The notes below the pieces were generated by a model. The model was not told the origin of the DNA and ran no database searches. It saw nothing but the letters and a program-made list of their open reading frames with translations. Of a stretch of 57,301 bases of DNA, positions 44,355 through 53,142 are shown piece by piece (the stretch's first letter is position 1; each line of letters opens with the position of its first letter). This DNA comes from Erysipelotrichaceae bacterium. GTDB taxonomy: Bacteria > Bacillota_I > Bacilli_A > Erysipelotrichales > Erysipelotrichaceae. The position numbers and the translations under genes are program-made. The stretch is from NCBI GenBank assembly GCA_022767445.1, contig JALENJ010000060.1:1-57301 (forward strand), given 5' to 3'.

Positions 44355-45448
44355 TAAACACTGATTTTCTTGAATTGTTCCCAAGGTAAGTAAGGCTTAC
44401 CAAAGTGACCATAGTTTGTTGTCTGTGTATAGATAGGTCTTTCAAGATTGAGCTCTTGAATCATATTCTTCACTGAGAAGTTGAAATTCTTCTTTACGAT
44501 TTCTTCAAGTTGTTCATCGCTATATTTAGAAGTGTTGAAACTGTTGATGTTGATGGAGATTGGATCAGGTTTACCAATCGCATAGGATAATTCAATTTGG
44601 CACTTCTTCGCCAGTCCGTTTGCAACGATATTACGGCAAACATAACGTGCATAGTAAGCAGCGGAACGATCTACTTTCGTAGGATCCTTAGAGGAGAAAC
44701 ATCCACCACCAATTGGCGCATATCCACCATAAGTATCAACTACAATCTTACGTCCAGTTGTACCGGAATCTCCCCAGCTTCCGCCAACGACGAAGGAACC
44801 AGAGGGATTGATTAAATACTTTGTATTTTCATCAATCAAGGATGAATCTACTGTACGATTGATGACTTTATCAATGATGAGCTTCTTTAACTCTTCTTGT
44901 GAGATATCCTTACTATGTTGTGTAGAAACAACAATTGTATCGATGCGTTTTAGTTTACCATCTTCATACTCTACGGTTACCTGTGTTTTTCCATCAGGGC
45001 CAAGAAGAGTAGGGTTTTCACGACGAGTTTCTTCTAGGTGTTTGGCTAGCATGTGCGCACAATCAATCGCAAATGGCATGTAGGATTCTGTTTCATCACT
45101 TGCATAGCCAAACATGATACCTTGATCACCTGCAGAGTATTCATCATGTTCAACTGCAGAGTTGATTTCAGCAGATTGTTTGTTTACCTTGACGATAACG
45201 TTATACTCTTCAGGATAGCCAATATCCTTTAAGACTTTCTTGGCAATTCCTGCATAGTCTATGGCAGCTTTTGTGCCCGCTTCACCATAGATGAAGATTG
45301 TATCATCTTTGATGGTCGCCTCAACTGCCATGTGGGATTTTGGATCTTGTGCTAAAGCTGCGTCCAAAATAGAATCGGCGATTAAATCACAGATTTTATC
45401 TGGATGACCGCTCGTAACGGATTCGGATGAAAAATAAAATTTAGACAT
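44354..45448 (-). CDS. metK: S-adenosylmethionine synthase
   Basis: Makes SAM from methionine and ATP. It is 364 residues long, somewhat shorter than the common 380-400. The three domains are recognisable: SVTSGHPDKICD at the start (ATP site), YSAGDQGIMFGYA near 105 and the phosphate loop GGGCFSSKDPTKVDRSAAY near 245. The usual GGGAFSGKD is GGGCFSSKD here. A strong AAGGAGG precedes ATG 45448. A structured leader of about 160 nt lies upstream and probably senses SAM. Confidence 0.95.
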   Translation of the reverse strand: MSKFYFSSESVTSGHPDKICDLIADSILDAALAQDPKSHMAVEATIKDDTIFIYGEAGTKAAIDYAGIAKKVLKDIGYPEEYNVIVKVNKQSAEINSAVEHDEYSAGDQGIMFGYASDETESYMPFAIDCAHMLAKHLEETRRENPTLLGPDGKTQVTVEYEDGKLKRIDTIVVSTQHSKDISQEELKKLIIDKVINRTVDSSLIDENTKYLINPSGSFVVGGSWGDSGTTGRKIVVDTYGGYAPIGGGCFSSKDPTKVDRSAAYYARYVCRNIVANGLAKKCQIELSYAIGKPDPISININSFNTSKYSDEQLEEIVKKNFNFSVKNMIQELNLERPIYTQTTNYGHFGKPYLPWEQFKKISV

Positions 45449-45612
45449 AATAAAACCTCCTTCTTTGTGTCTTTTTAATAACGACAGATGAAAGAGGTTA
45501 TTTTGTTTTATCTACTCTTTCCTTATCGATGTCAGCTGTACCACCTTGCGTAGTATGCAGGTTGGTGTGAGGTCATTGAGCTGACTCTCTACCTCAGTTC
45601 TTGATAAAAGAC
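45449..45612 (-). promoter_or_regulatory. Structured metK leader, probable SAM riboswitch variant
   Basis: On the minus strand, P1 TTTTATC/GATAAGG (45609-45603 with 45527-45521) encloses hairpin A TGAGGT/ACCTCA (45596-45591, 45573-45568). It also encloses hairpin B ACCTGC/GCAAGGT (45562-45557, 45549-45543). The loop of A (GTCAGCT) can pair over 7 bp with AGCTGAC (45537-45531), a pseudoknot. S-box-like strings AAGA, AATGA and CCAACC...GGTG are present but the P4 hairpin of SAM-I is missing. Downstream, AATAACCTC can mask the ribosome site, and GAAAGAG/CTCTTTC can free it. This suggests translational control. Confidence 0.6.
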
Positions 45613-45618
45613 ATCATA

Positions 45619-45647
45619 ATTAAAACATTAGATATACTGCTTGTCAA
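45619..45647 (-). promoter_or_regulatory. metK promoter
   Basis: On the minus strand a perfect TTGACA (45647-45642), a 17-bp spacer and TTTAAT (45624-45619). Its -35 abuts the divergent permease promoter. Confidence 0.8.
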
Positions 45648-45677
45648 TTGATATGTTTACAACAAAACTGATATAAT
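45648..45677 (+). promoter_or_regulatory. Promoter of AI-2E family gene
   Basis: TTGATA (45648-45653), an 18-bp spacer, then TATAAT (45672-45677) with TGA upstream. Confidence 0.7.
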
Positions 45678-45698
45678 CACAGTGGAGGTCTGTCCTTT

Positions 45699-46841
45699 AT
45701 GAAGTGGTTTAATCTCAAAGACGAAACAGTAGAAAGTATTAAAGCTTTTACGATTTCTGGAATATTCGTAGTATCATTCTATTTACTTGTTAGTAATGTA
45801 GAACCTTTATATGAAGTGCTTACAGGTATATTTGTCGCGTTAGCACCGTTTATCTATGGCATTGCAATTGCGTTCTTATTGAATCCAATGCGTAAGATTA
45901 TTGAGTATAGTTGGTTATCTAAGACTTCATTAAAACCAAAAGTGAAAAAGACAATCGCATGCTTTAGTTCATTGTTAATAGGTCTTGTGCTTTTATTTAT
46001 CTTCTTTTCAATCTTGATTCCACAGTTGATATTATCAATTCAAACATTCATGTCTTCATTTGAAGGATATGTAGATTCTGCACGTGATCTGTTTGAAAGA
46101 AATGCAATTATTGGAGATGAGTTATTGAATACATTGAATCCTTTCATTGATCGAGCAGTGAATGTATTAGGAGACTGGGCAACCAATCTTGCAAAGAGTT
46201 TAAATGCGATACTTGCCTATAGTGTCATCTTTGCAAGAGGTGTCATGAATTTCTTTATCGGTATGATTATCGCTTTATACATACTTCTAGATGAAATCAA
46301 TCTAAAGCGACAGACAAAGAAAGTGTTATATGCATTATTACCAAAGAAAACAACAGAAAATATTCTAAGTACAATGCGTTTGACGATATCTACGTTTAAC
46401 AGCTTCGTAGCTGGTAAGGCAGTAGATTCACTGATTATCGGTATCTTGTGCTATATCATCTTATCGTTTATGAATATGCCATATACACCACTTATCAGTG
46501 TGGTCGTTGGTGTAACGAATATGATTCCTGTATTTGGTCCATTCTTAGGTGCTGTACCAAGTATCTTAATCCTATTGTTGGTTGATCCATTTAAGGCAGT
46601 TGAGTTTGGAATATTTATCTTGATCTTACAGCAGATAGATGGAAATATTATCGGTCCAAGAATCCTGGGTGGTGCAGTAGGTTTACCTACACTATATGTC
46701 ATGTTTGCGATTATCGTAGGTGGGGCAATGTTTGGTGTTGTAGGTATGTTTATCGGTGTACCGGTATTCTCTGTCATCTTTGTATTAGTGAGTGACTTTA
46801 TTCATCATCGATTACAGATGAAAGATATTGTTGTAGAGTAA
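45699..46841 (+). CDS. AI-2E family (PerM-like) membrane protein
   Basis: A 380-residue protein with about eight spans. Two N-terminal spans (ISGIFVVSFYLLVSN; LAPFIYGIAIAFLLNPM) precede a helical loop. The typical C-terminal block contains TPLISVVVGVTNMIPVFGPF and ILQQIDGNIIGPRILG. Members export autoinducer-2 or act as Na+(Li+)/H+ antiporters; which applies here is not clear. It has its own divergent promoter and a bidirectional terminator. Confidence 0.85.
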   Translation: MKWFNLKDETVESIKAFTISGIFVVSFYLLVSNVEPLYEVLTGIFVALAPFIYGIAIAFLLNPMRKIIEYSWLSKTSLKPKVKKTIACFSSLLIGLVLLFIFFSILIPQLILSIQTFMSSFEGYVDSARDLFERNAIIGDELLNTLNPFIDRAVNVLGDWATNLAKSLNAILAYSVIFARGVMNFFIGMIIALYILLDEINLKRQTKKVLYALLPKKTTENILSTMRLTISTFNSFVAGKAVDSLIIGILCYIILSFMNMPYTPLISVVVGVTNMIPVFGPFLGAVPSILILLLVDPFKAVEFGIFILILQQIDGNIIGPRILGGAVGLPTLYVMFAIIVGGAMFGVVGMFIGVPVFSVIFVLVSDFIHHRLQMKDIVVE

Positions 46842-46867
46842 AAGAAACTGCATTTGCAGTTTCTTTT
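46841..46867. terminator. Bidirectional terminator permease/glnN
   Basis: AAAGAAACTGC (46841-46851) pairs with GCAGTTTCTTT (46856-46866) around ATTT, with A and T runs. Confidence 0.85.
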
Positions 46868-48959
46868 ATATATTAAACAATATATCCTCATAGGATGGTA
46901 GTTGATAGAAGTCTCTAGATGCGATTGCTTCATAGGCATCTACACATTGACGTAAGTCATCCATCAATGGATTGATGGAATCATAGATTGCTTTACCGAC
47001 TTCGTATGGAGTTTCTTGTTTGTTTGCTTGTTGCCATGCGTCTTGTAATGCATGTAAAGCTTGATATGTATCATCGATATAGCCAGAGATAAGTTTTACT
47101 CTTTCTGTGATGAAGGAAGGAGTGTTTTTATTTGCATGCAAGCATGCTTGGTTGTAAAAGTCTAGCTCTGCGACTTGAGAAGGTAGGATATCTTTGCGTA
47201 CCATCTCCAACATCATACGAACTTCAATGCCCATCATCTTAACGTATTGTTCCTGTAGGATGATGCGGTTGGCAGCCAGTTCTTTCTTAGAGTAGATATC
47301 AAGAGAGGTAAATAGCTGAATGACAGTAGGATCATTGAGGATGTTTGTTGCTTCAATAAAGCTCTTTACATTTGGTAGTCCTCTGCGCTTGGCTTCTTTC
47401 TTCCATTCATCGCTATATCCATCGCCTGAGAATAAGATACGTTTATGTTTATCAATCAACTCACGACAAATAGCCAGTGCTTTTTCACGTATATCTTGGA
47501 TGTATTTAATACCATCTAGTTGATCCGCAATCTCATTGAGTGCTTCTGCCATAATCGCATTTAGTACTGTATTGGCAAAGGAAGCACTCATGGAAGAACC
47601 TAACATTCTAAATTCAAACTTATTGCCAGTAAATGCGACTGGAGATGTGCGATTGCGGTCTGTGTTATCGTGGGGAATATATGCGAGTCCATTGACTGGA
47701 TTGAATGTATTCTTCTCGATTTGTTGCGTACTCTCTTTTTTATCATCACGATATAGGTTATATAAAATGCTTTCGATGTAGCTACCTAAGAAGATAGAGA
47801 TAATCGCAGGAGGGGCTTCGTTAGCACCATGACGATGATCATTACCAGTAGAAGATGCACTAAGTCTTAATAGGACTGGGTAGGTATCCACTGCCTTGAT
47901 AAAGGCACATACAAATAATAGGAAGCGTATATTCTCTGCAGGTTTTTCTCCTGGCGAAAATAGGTTTTGTCCATCATCTGTGATGATGGAGTAATTATCG
48001 TGTTTACCAGAACCGTTGATGCCAGCAAATGGTTTTTCATGTAGAAGACATGCTAGGTGATGTTTCTTTGCGGTTTGGCGTAGGATATCCATAATCAGAT
48101 GGTTTTGATCTACCGCAACATTACCGTTGGTAAAGATAGGAGCGAGTTCAAATTGTCCTGGTGCGACTTCGTTGTGTTCTGTTTTCGCATAGACGCCTAG
48201 CTTCCATAGTTCGTGGTTAACTTCATCCATAAATGCGGATACGCGACTTGGGATAGCGCCGAAGTAGTGATCGTCTAACTCTTGTGTCTTTGGGGAAGGA
48301 ATACCAAATAATGTTCTGCCGGTAAAGCGTAAATCTAGACGTTTTTCAAAGTATTTCTGGTCGATGAGGAAGTATTCTTGTTCTAAGCCGACGGAGATAT
48401 CGCAGCTCTTTACGTCTTTATCACCTAGGATATTTACGACTCTTGTGGCTGCTTTGCTTAGGGCAGTTAGTGATTTGAGTAGGGGATCTTTTTTATCCAG
48501 GGCTTCGCCACTATAGGATACAAAGACTGTAGGAATACATAAGACTCTATCACGGATAAAGACGGGACTTTTAACATCCCAGTATGTATAGCCGCGTGCT
48601 TCAAATGTTGTACGTAATCCTCCATTTGGAAAGCTTGAAGCATCTGGTTCTCCTTTGATGAGCATCTTACCTGAGAAGCGGGCAAATGGTTCACCATTTA
48701 TATCTGGTTCTAAGAAGCTATCGTGTTTTTCGGCTGTACCGCCTGTCATTGGTTGAAACCAATGGGTAAAGTGTGTTGCGCCATGTTCAAGTGCCCAGAG
48801 TTTCATCGCATGTGCGATGGCATCTGCAGTTGGTCGATCGAGTACTTCTTCGTTCGCAACTGTCTTTTTCCACGATTGGTATACTGGTCGTGGTAAGCGA
48901 CTTTGCATTTCTTTTTCGCTAAATACGTTTTCGCCAAAATCTTTAAACAAGTTTTCCAT
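46866..48959 (-). CDS. glnN: Glutamine synthetase type III
   Basis: Makes glutamine from glutamate, ammonia and ATP. It is 697 residues long, the size of GSIII. The start is ATG 48959 after CAGGAGGAAAA; a longer in-frame start at 49082 lies inside an upstream dyad. Typical GSIII blocks are HFTHWFQPMTGGTAEKHDSF near 70, VGLEQEYFLID, ELAPIFTNGNVAVDQNHLIM and GINGSGKHDNYSI. It stands alone, with a large inverted repeat upstream that may mediate nitrogen control. Confidence 0.95.
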   Translation of the reverse strand: MENLFKDFGENVFSEKEMQSRLPRPVYQSWKKTVANEEVLDRPTADAIAHAMKLWALEHGATHFTHWFQPMTGGTAEKHDSFLEPDINGEPFARFSGKMLIKGEPDASSFPNGGLRTTFEARGYTYWDVKSPVFIRDRVLCIPTVFVSYSGEALDKKDPLLKSLTALSKAATRVVNILGDKDVKSCDISVGLEQEYFLIDQKYFEKRLDLRFTGRTLFGIPSPKTQELDDHYFGAIPSRVSAFMDEVNHELWKLGVYAKTEHNEVAPGQFELAPIFTNGNVAVDQNHLIMDILRQTAKKHHLACLLHEKPFAGINGSGKHDNYSIITDDGQNLFSPGEKPAENIRFLLFVCAFIKAVDTYPVLLRLSASSTGNDHRHGANEAPPAIISIFLGSYIESILYNLYRDDKKESTQQIEKNTFNPVNGLAYIPHDNTDRNRTSPVAFTGNKFEFRMLGSSMSASFANTVLNAIMAEALNEIADQLDGIKYIQDIREKALAICRELIDKHKRILFSGDGYSDEWKKEAKRRGLPNVKSFIEATNILNDPTVIQLFTSLDIYSKKELAANRIILQEQYVKMMGIEVRMMLEMVRKDILPSQVAELDFYNQACLHANKNTPSFITERVKLISGYIDDTYQALHALQDAWQQANKQETPYEVGKAIYDSINPLMDDLRQCVDAYEAIASRDFYQLPSYEDILFNI

Positions 48960-49025
48960 ATTTTCCTCCTGATAGGGAAAATGTATACCTTTGTAGTGAT
49001 TCTTGCAATAGTATTTTATGTTTTG

Positions 49026-49081
49026 TGATATATTTTCAAAATTTATTGGTGTTTTTAGTAAAAAATATTGAAAATATATCA
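49026..49081. repeat. 14-bp perfect inverted repeat upstream of glnN
   Basis: TGATATATTTTCAA (49026-49039) and TTGAAAATATATCA (49068-49081) flank a 28-bp AT-rich spacer. They lie between the terminator of the NifU-like gene and the likely glnN promoter (TTGCAA...TACATT on the minus strand), a place suited to an operator. Confidence 0.65.
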
Positions 49082-49096
49082 TAAATCAGGAATTTA

Positions 49097-49127
49097 AAAT
49101 AAAAAATGCAGATATTTTCTGCATTTT
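49097..49127 (-). terminator. Terminator of nifU-like gene
   Basis: On the minus strand AAAATGCAGA and TCTGCATTTT form a 10-bp stem with a 5-nt loop, continuing into TTATTTTAAA. It overlaps the stop codon. Confidence 0.75.
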
Positions 49128-49452
49128 AGTAATATGGATTAAATTCGTTGTAGTTATTTGTTTCGAGTAAGCGTACATCATGTACTTCTGGTACTTCATC
49201 CATCAAGATGGCTTTAATACCATCGTTGAGGGTGGAATCGATTACCATACAGCCATTACATGCGCCTGCCATCGTTACTGTTACGATTCCATCGGCATAG
49301 CCGACAAGATACACATCACCACCATCCGCTTGGATGTATGGACGAATCTTATCTAACGTATGTTGTATACGTTGTAATAGGTCCTTACGTACAGGGTCAG
49401 TCTCGAGTGAGATTAAATCTGATCCGTCTGTCATAAAGTTTGTTTCAGTCAT
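49126..49452 (-). CDS. NifU-like iron-sulfur scaffold domain protein
   Basis: A 108-residue cytosolic protein. ATG 49452 follows GAGGCGGT; upstream in-frame codons belong to the preceding gene. The NifU C-terminal domain is clear: LDKIRPYIQADGGDVYLVGY and the cluster-ligand motif GACNGCMV (C-x2-C). It would carry and transfer Fe-S clusters. It follows the PAP2-like gene by 17 bp, so both are probably one transcript. Confidence 0.88.
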   Translation of the reverse strand: MTETNFMTDGSDLISLETDPVRKDLLQRIQHTLDKIRPYIQADGGDVYLVGYADGIVTVTMAGACNGCMVIDSTLNDGIKAILMDEVPEVHDVRLLETNNYNEFNPYY

Positions 49453-49469
49453 TACTACCGCCTCTTTCC

Positions 49470-49943
49470 TTACTTTACAAGATGGAATATATAGGCTATC
49501 ACAACTCCCCATAGAATGCCACCCAAAACCTCAATCCAACGATGTCCTAATATGGGCTTTAACTTTGTATCGTAGATAGGATCATTGAAGGTTTTAGGAT
49601 ATTTATCTTGTAAATCTCTGACTAATTGTTGCGTAACTTTGATATTTTGTCCACTATAATACCTCACATTTGCGGCATCGTAGATGACGATAATCGCCAA
49701 TACAACGGTTATTGCAAATAGTGTTGAACTAAAATGTTCGTGAATACCAACAGCAATAGCAAGTGCTGTTACCATCGCACTATGGGAACTTGGAAAGCCA
49801 CCTGCATCAATTGCTAGACGCCAATTCCACTTTTTATTTGGGTCTAATATATATCCACGTATTGGCTTTAATAGTTGGGCACTAATTGCTGCAAATAATG
49901 CACAGAATATAATATGTATTGCATTTAATGGAATAATGATCAT
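49470..49943 (-). CDS. Divergent PAP2-family membrane protein
   Basis: A 157-residue membrane protein with four spans. It has AIDAGGFPSSHSAMVTALA (the His-containing PAP2 core), YDAANVRYYSGQ and the ending LGHRWIEVLGGILWGVVIAY. This matches the short divergent PAP2 group, thought to be phosphatidate phosphatase-like but uncharacterised. AGGAGGTGACTG precedes the ATG. Confidence 0.85.
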   Translation of the reverse strand: MIIIPLNAIHIIFCALFAAISAQLLKPIRGYILDPNKKWNWRLAIDAGGFPSSHSAMVTALAIAVGIHEHFSSTLFAITVVLAIIVIYDAANVRYYSGQNIKVTQQLVRDLQDKYPKTFNDPIYDTKLKPILGHRWIEVLGGILWGVVIAYIFHLVK

Positions 49944-49987
49944 CAGTCACCTCCTATTAAGTATACCACACATAAATCTTAATATTG

Positions 49988-49996
49988 TGCTATACT
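49988..49996 (+). promoter_or_regulatory. Extended -10 promoter
   Basis: TGCTATACT has the -10 at 49991-49996, 23 bp before the S1-domain gene. Confidence 0.55.
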
Positions 49997-50018
49997 TAAA
50001 CCCGATTAGGAATGCAAA

Positions 50019-50387
50019 ATGATATATAAACCAGGACAGATTGTAGAAGGAAAAATAACAGGTATTCAACCCTATGGGGCGTTTGTAGCGCTTGAACATC
50101 ACGTCAGTGGGTTGATTCACATTTCAGAAATCAGCGATGGATTTGTCAAAGATATTTCAAAGTTCGTCAATGTTGGAGACAGCGTAAAGCTAAAAGTTTT
50201 GGAATGTGATGAGAAACATAGCCATGTTAAGTTATCACTAAAAGCACTCCAGAAAACACATACGAGAAATCGTTGTAAACCGGTGGGACATAAGCCGAGT
50301 TTGCCACTGATGGATATTGGTTTTCAATCAATCGCAGAGCATATGAATGAATGGATTAAAGAAGCAAAGGAGAATATTTTAAAATGA
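50019..50387 (+). CDS. S1 RNA-binding domain protein (YugI/CvfD-like)
   Basis: A 122-residue protein with one S1 domain filling residues 5-75 (GQIVEGKITGIQPYGAFVAL, SGLIHISEISDGFV, VKLKVLECDEKHSHVKLSLK). A basic linker and a short C-terminal helix follow. Length and layout match general stress protein 13/CvfD, a ribosome-associated regulator. It overlaps the pgi start by 4 bp. Confidence 0.85.
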   Translation: MIYKPGQIVEGKITGIQPYGAFVALEHHVSGLIHISEISDGFVKDISKFVNVGDSVKLKVLECDEKHSHVKLSLKALQKTHTRNRCKPVGHKPSLPLMDIGFQSIAEHMNEWIKEAKENILK

Positions 50388-51664
50388 TGAAGTTAGATAC
50401 AACACATGCACTATTAAAACAGAGTATTGAAAGTTACCAAGATAAAGTAAATCAGTTACACAAAGTAATCTTTGAAAGAACTGGTGCTGGTAATGACTAC
50501 ATGGGATGGGTAGATTGGGCTGATACCTATGATAAAGCAGAGTTTGCTCGTATCCTTGAAGTAGCGAATAAAGTGAAGGATAAAGCTGAAGTATTATTGG
50601 TATGTGGTATTGGTGGATCATATCTTGGTGCACGTGCTGCTATTGAGATGATTCAAGGTCTTTATTCCGACAACAAGAGGGAAGTTATCTTTATTGGTAA
50701 TACATTTTCTTCCACATATGTATCTCAAGTATTAAAGCATATCCAAGATAAAAGCGTTGTCCTCAATGTCATCTCTAAATCAGGTACGACAACAGAGACT
50801 GCTCTTGCTTTCCGTGTTCTTCGTGAATTCATGGAGAAGAAGTATGGTAAACAAGAATGCAAGGAACGTATTATTGCCACAACAGATAAAGCACGTGGTA
50901 CATTAAAGGCTTTAGCTGATAAAGAAGGTTATGAAACATTTGTTATCCCTGATGATATCGGTGGTAGATACTCTGTCATTACACCCGTTGGGCTTGTACC
51001 AATGGCAATCATGGGTATTGATATCCAGCAGGTAATGAAGGGTCTACATGATGCATATGTTGCCCTAAATACAGCTGACTTAAACAAGAATCCTGCTTAT
51101 CAATATGCAGTTGCTAGACGTATTCTACAAAACCAAGGATATGATGTAGAGATGTTTGTCGCATATGAACCACAACTAGCGATGCTGGCTGAATGGTGGA
51201 AACAGTTATTGGGTGAATCTGAAGGTAAGGATGGTAAGGGTATCTTGCCAGATAGTGCAAACTTCTCTACAGATTTACATAGCTTGGGACAATTTATCCA
51301 AGAGGGTAAGAAAGTATTGTTTGAAACAATCCTGGAAGTTGAAACACCAACAGAGGATCTATTAGTTCCAAATGATGAAGAGAATAGTGATCAGATGAAT
51401 TACTTAACTGGTAAGTCATATGATTGGGTTAATAAGATGGCTTGCAAGGGTACAATCGAAGCGCATGAAGTGACAGGTGGCGTACCAAATCTTGTCATTA
51501 CAATTCCTGATATGAAGGAATATGCATTTGGTTATCTATGTTACTTCTTCTTCTTAGCAACTGCGATGACATGTTATATGATTGACATCAACCCATTCAA
51601 TCAACCTGGTGTTGAGATTTACAAGAAGAATATGTTCCGTTTACTAGGTAAACCTACAAAATAA
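50384..51664 (+). CDS. pgi: Glucose-6-phosphate isomerase
   Basis: Interconverts glucose-6-phosphate and fructose-6-phosphate. It is 426 residues, the short Firmicutes form. The sugar-phosphate site NVISKSGTTTET is near 125 and the catalytic Glu region includes LLGESEGKDGKG. The catalytic His/Lys block includes QPGVEIYKKNMF at the end. AAGGAG lies 12 bp upstream. ATG 50384 and 50387 are both possible. Confidence 0.95.
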   Translation: MMKLDTTHALLKQSIESYQDKVNQLHKVIFERTGAGNDYMGWVDWADTYDKAEFARILEVANKVKDKAEVLLVCGIGGSYLGARAAIEMIQGLYSDNKREVIFIGNTFSSTYVSQVLKHIQDKSVVLNVISKSGTTTETALAFRVLREFMEKKYGKQECKERIIATTDKARGTLKALADKEGYETFVIPDDIGGRYSVITPVGLVPMAIMGIDIQQVMKGLHDAYVALNTADLNKNPAYQYAVARRILQNQGYDVEMFVAYEPQLAMLAEWWKQLLGESEGKDGKGILPDSANFSTDLHSLGQFIQEGKKVLFETILEVETPTEDLLVPNDEENSDQMNYLTGKSYDWVNKMACKGTIEAHEVTGGVPNLVITIPDMKEYAFGYLCYFFFLATAMTCYMIDINPFNQPGVEIYKKNMFRLLGKPTK

Positions 51665-51674
51665 TTAAGTAAAT

Positions 51675-51699
51675 AAGAGGAAGAAGATTCCTCTTTTGA
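51675..51699 (+). terminator. Terminator after pgi
   Basis: AAGAGGAA (51675-51682) pairs with TTCCTCTT (51688-51695), followed by TTGATTT. The T-run is modest. Confidence 0.65.
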
Positions 51700-51717
51700 T
51701 TTGATGGAGGGCACAGA

Positions 51718-53085
51718 ATGAGTACAAAATCTTTACAACAAGAACTGCAGTACAAGCGTATGACACAAGAGCCGATTCCTCGTTTGATTACAGCTCTTGC
51801 CATACCAACTGTGATTTCGATGTTGGTCACAAATATCTATAACATGGCAGATACTTACTTCGTTGGTAGTATCAGTACAGCAGCCAGTGGAGCCACTGGT
51901 GTAGTCTTTAGTTTGATGACTATTCTACAAGCCTTTGGATTTATGTTTGGCCATGGGGCTGGTGCGAACATCTCCCAGGAGTTAGGTAAAAAGAATGTAG
52001 AGAAGGCAAGAGAGTATGCCTCTACAAGTTTCTTTTATTCGATTGTTGTAGGGTTGATCATCATGGTCATTGGTCTAATCTTTATGGATCCCATGATGAG
52101 AATGATGGGTAGTACCGATACAATTTTGCCATATGCACGTACATATGCCTTCTATATTTTGATCGCTGGTATGTCGATGACCTCCAGTTGTGTTTTAAAT
52201 AATATCCTACGTTATGAAGGAAAAGCCTTCTATGCGATGATTGGTTTAACAATTGGTGGTGTTTTAAATATCTTTGGTGATTATATCTTAGTCAATATCT
52301 TTGATATGGGGATTGCTGGAGCAGGATTAAGTACGACGATATCACAATATATCAGTATGTTTGTGCTAATGTTGCCATATTTACAAGGTAAGACACAGAG
52401 TCGTATTGAACTCAAATACATCACAAGAAGTCTAACAACTCTAAAACGTATTATTACAACTGGTCTTCCATCCTTGAGTAGACAAGGCTTAAACTCCATC
52501 TCAACGATGGTGTTAAATACAACTTCGGCAATGTATGGTGATGCGGCTGTAGCAGGTATCTCCATTACGACACGTATCGTCTCGTTCTTGTTTTGTATAG
52601 CAATTGGAATTGGACAGGGCTTCCAACCTGTCAGTGCATTTAATTATGGTGCCAAGTACTATAGTCGTGTTAAGAAGGGTTTTAACTTTGCATTAACCAA
52701 TGGAACCATCTTGATGGCAATCTTGGCTATCTTTGCGTTTATCTTCGCCAAGCCATTTGTGGCAATTTTTAGAGATGATCCAGATGTGATCGCAATTGGT
52801 ACAACGGCATTGCACTTTCAATCTGTTTCTCTTGTGCTAATGCCGCTAACGATGTATGGCAATATGTTATTCCAATCTATTTCTCGCAGTGGTGCTGCTA
52901 CATTCTTAGCGATGTTAAGAAGTGGATTGGTGTTGATTCCTGCAGTTATTCTTTTGCATGCATGGTTTGGTATTACGGGTATTGAGGCAGCACAGTCTGT
53001 CAGTGAGGTGATTACTGCCTTGGTATCTCTACCATTTATCATTTACTTATTTAGAAGTTTTCCTGCTGATGGCAAGGAGATATAG
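51718..53085 (+). CDS. MATE-family efflux transporter
   Basis: Membrane antiporter of 455 residues with twelve spans in two halves. IPTVISMLVTNIYNMADTYFVG opens the first half and LPSLSRQGLNSISTMVLNTT the second. GQGFQPVSAFNYGAKYYSRV is a strong MATE signature. It would export cationic compounds using Na+ or H+; the substrate is unknown. ATG follows GGAGGG. Confidence 0.92.
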   Translation: MSTKSLQQELQYKRMTQEPIPRLITALAIPTVISMLVTNIYNMADTYFVGSISTAASGATGVVFSLMTILQAFGFMFGHGAGANISQELGKKNVEKAREYASTSFFYSIVVGLIIMVIGLIFMDPMMRMMGSTDTILPYARTYAFYILIAGMSMTSSCVLNNILRYEGKAFYAMIGLTIGGVLNIFGDYILVNIFDMGIAGAGLSTTISQYISMFVLMLPYLQGKTQSRIELKYITRSLTTLKRIITTGLPSLSRQGLNSISTMVLNTTSAMYGDAAVAGISITTRIVSFLFCIAIGIGQGFQPVSAFNYGAKYYSRVKKGFNFALTNGTILMAILAIFAFIFAKPFVAIFRDDPDVIAIGTTALHFQSVSLVLMPLTMYGNMLFQSISRSGAATFLAMLRSGLVLIPAVILLHAWFGITGIEAAQSVSEVITALVSLPFIIYLFRSFPADGKEI

Positions 53086-53105
53086 GTGACGATGTCACCT
53101 TTTTT
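53084..53105 (+). terminator. Terminator after MATE gene
   Basis: AGGTGAC (53084-53090) pairs with GTCACCT (53094-53100) around GAT, then a T-run. It includes the stop codon. Confidence 0.85.
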
Positions 53106-53114
53106 ATATGCATG

Positions 53115-53142
53115 CAAAAGAAAAAGCGGAATCAATCCGCTT
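53115..53142 (-). terminator. Terminator after apbE (minus)
   Basis: On the minus strand AAGCGGA and TCCGCTT form a 7-bp stem, followed by TTTCTTTT. Confidence 0.8.

Noticed and set aside
45449-45612. metK leader as a T-box, because it contains AAGGTGGTAC
   Set aside because: The sequence continues AGCTGA rather than CGCG. There is no stem I with specifier, and the leader is too short. A SAM-type structure fits better.
48960-49082. Longer N-terminus for glutamine synthetase
   Set aside because: The extension is AT-rich, runs into the 14-bp dyad and lacks a ribosome site. ATG 48959 has GGAGG.
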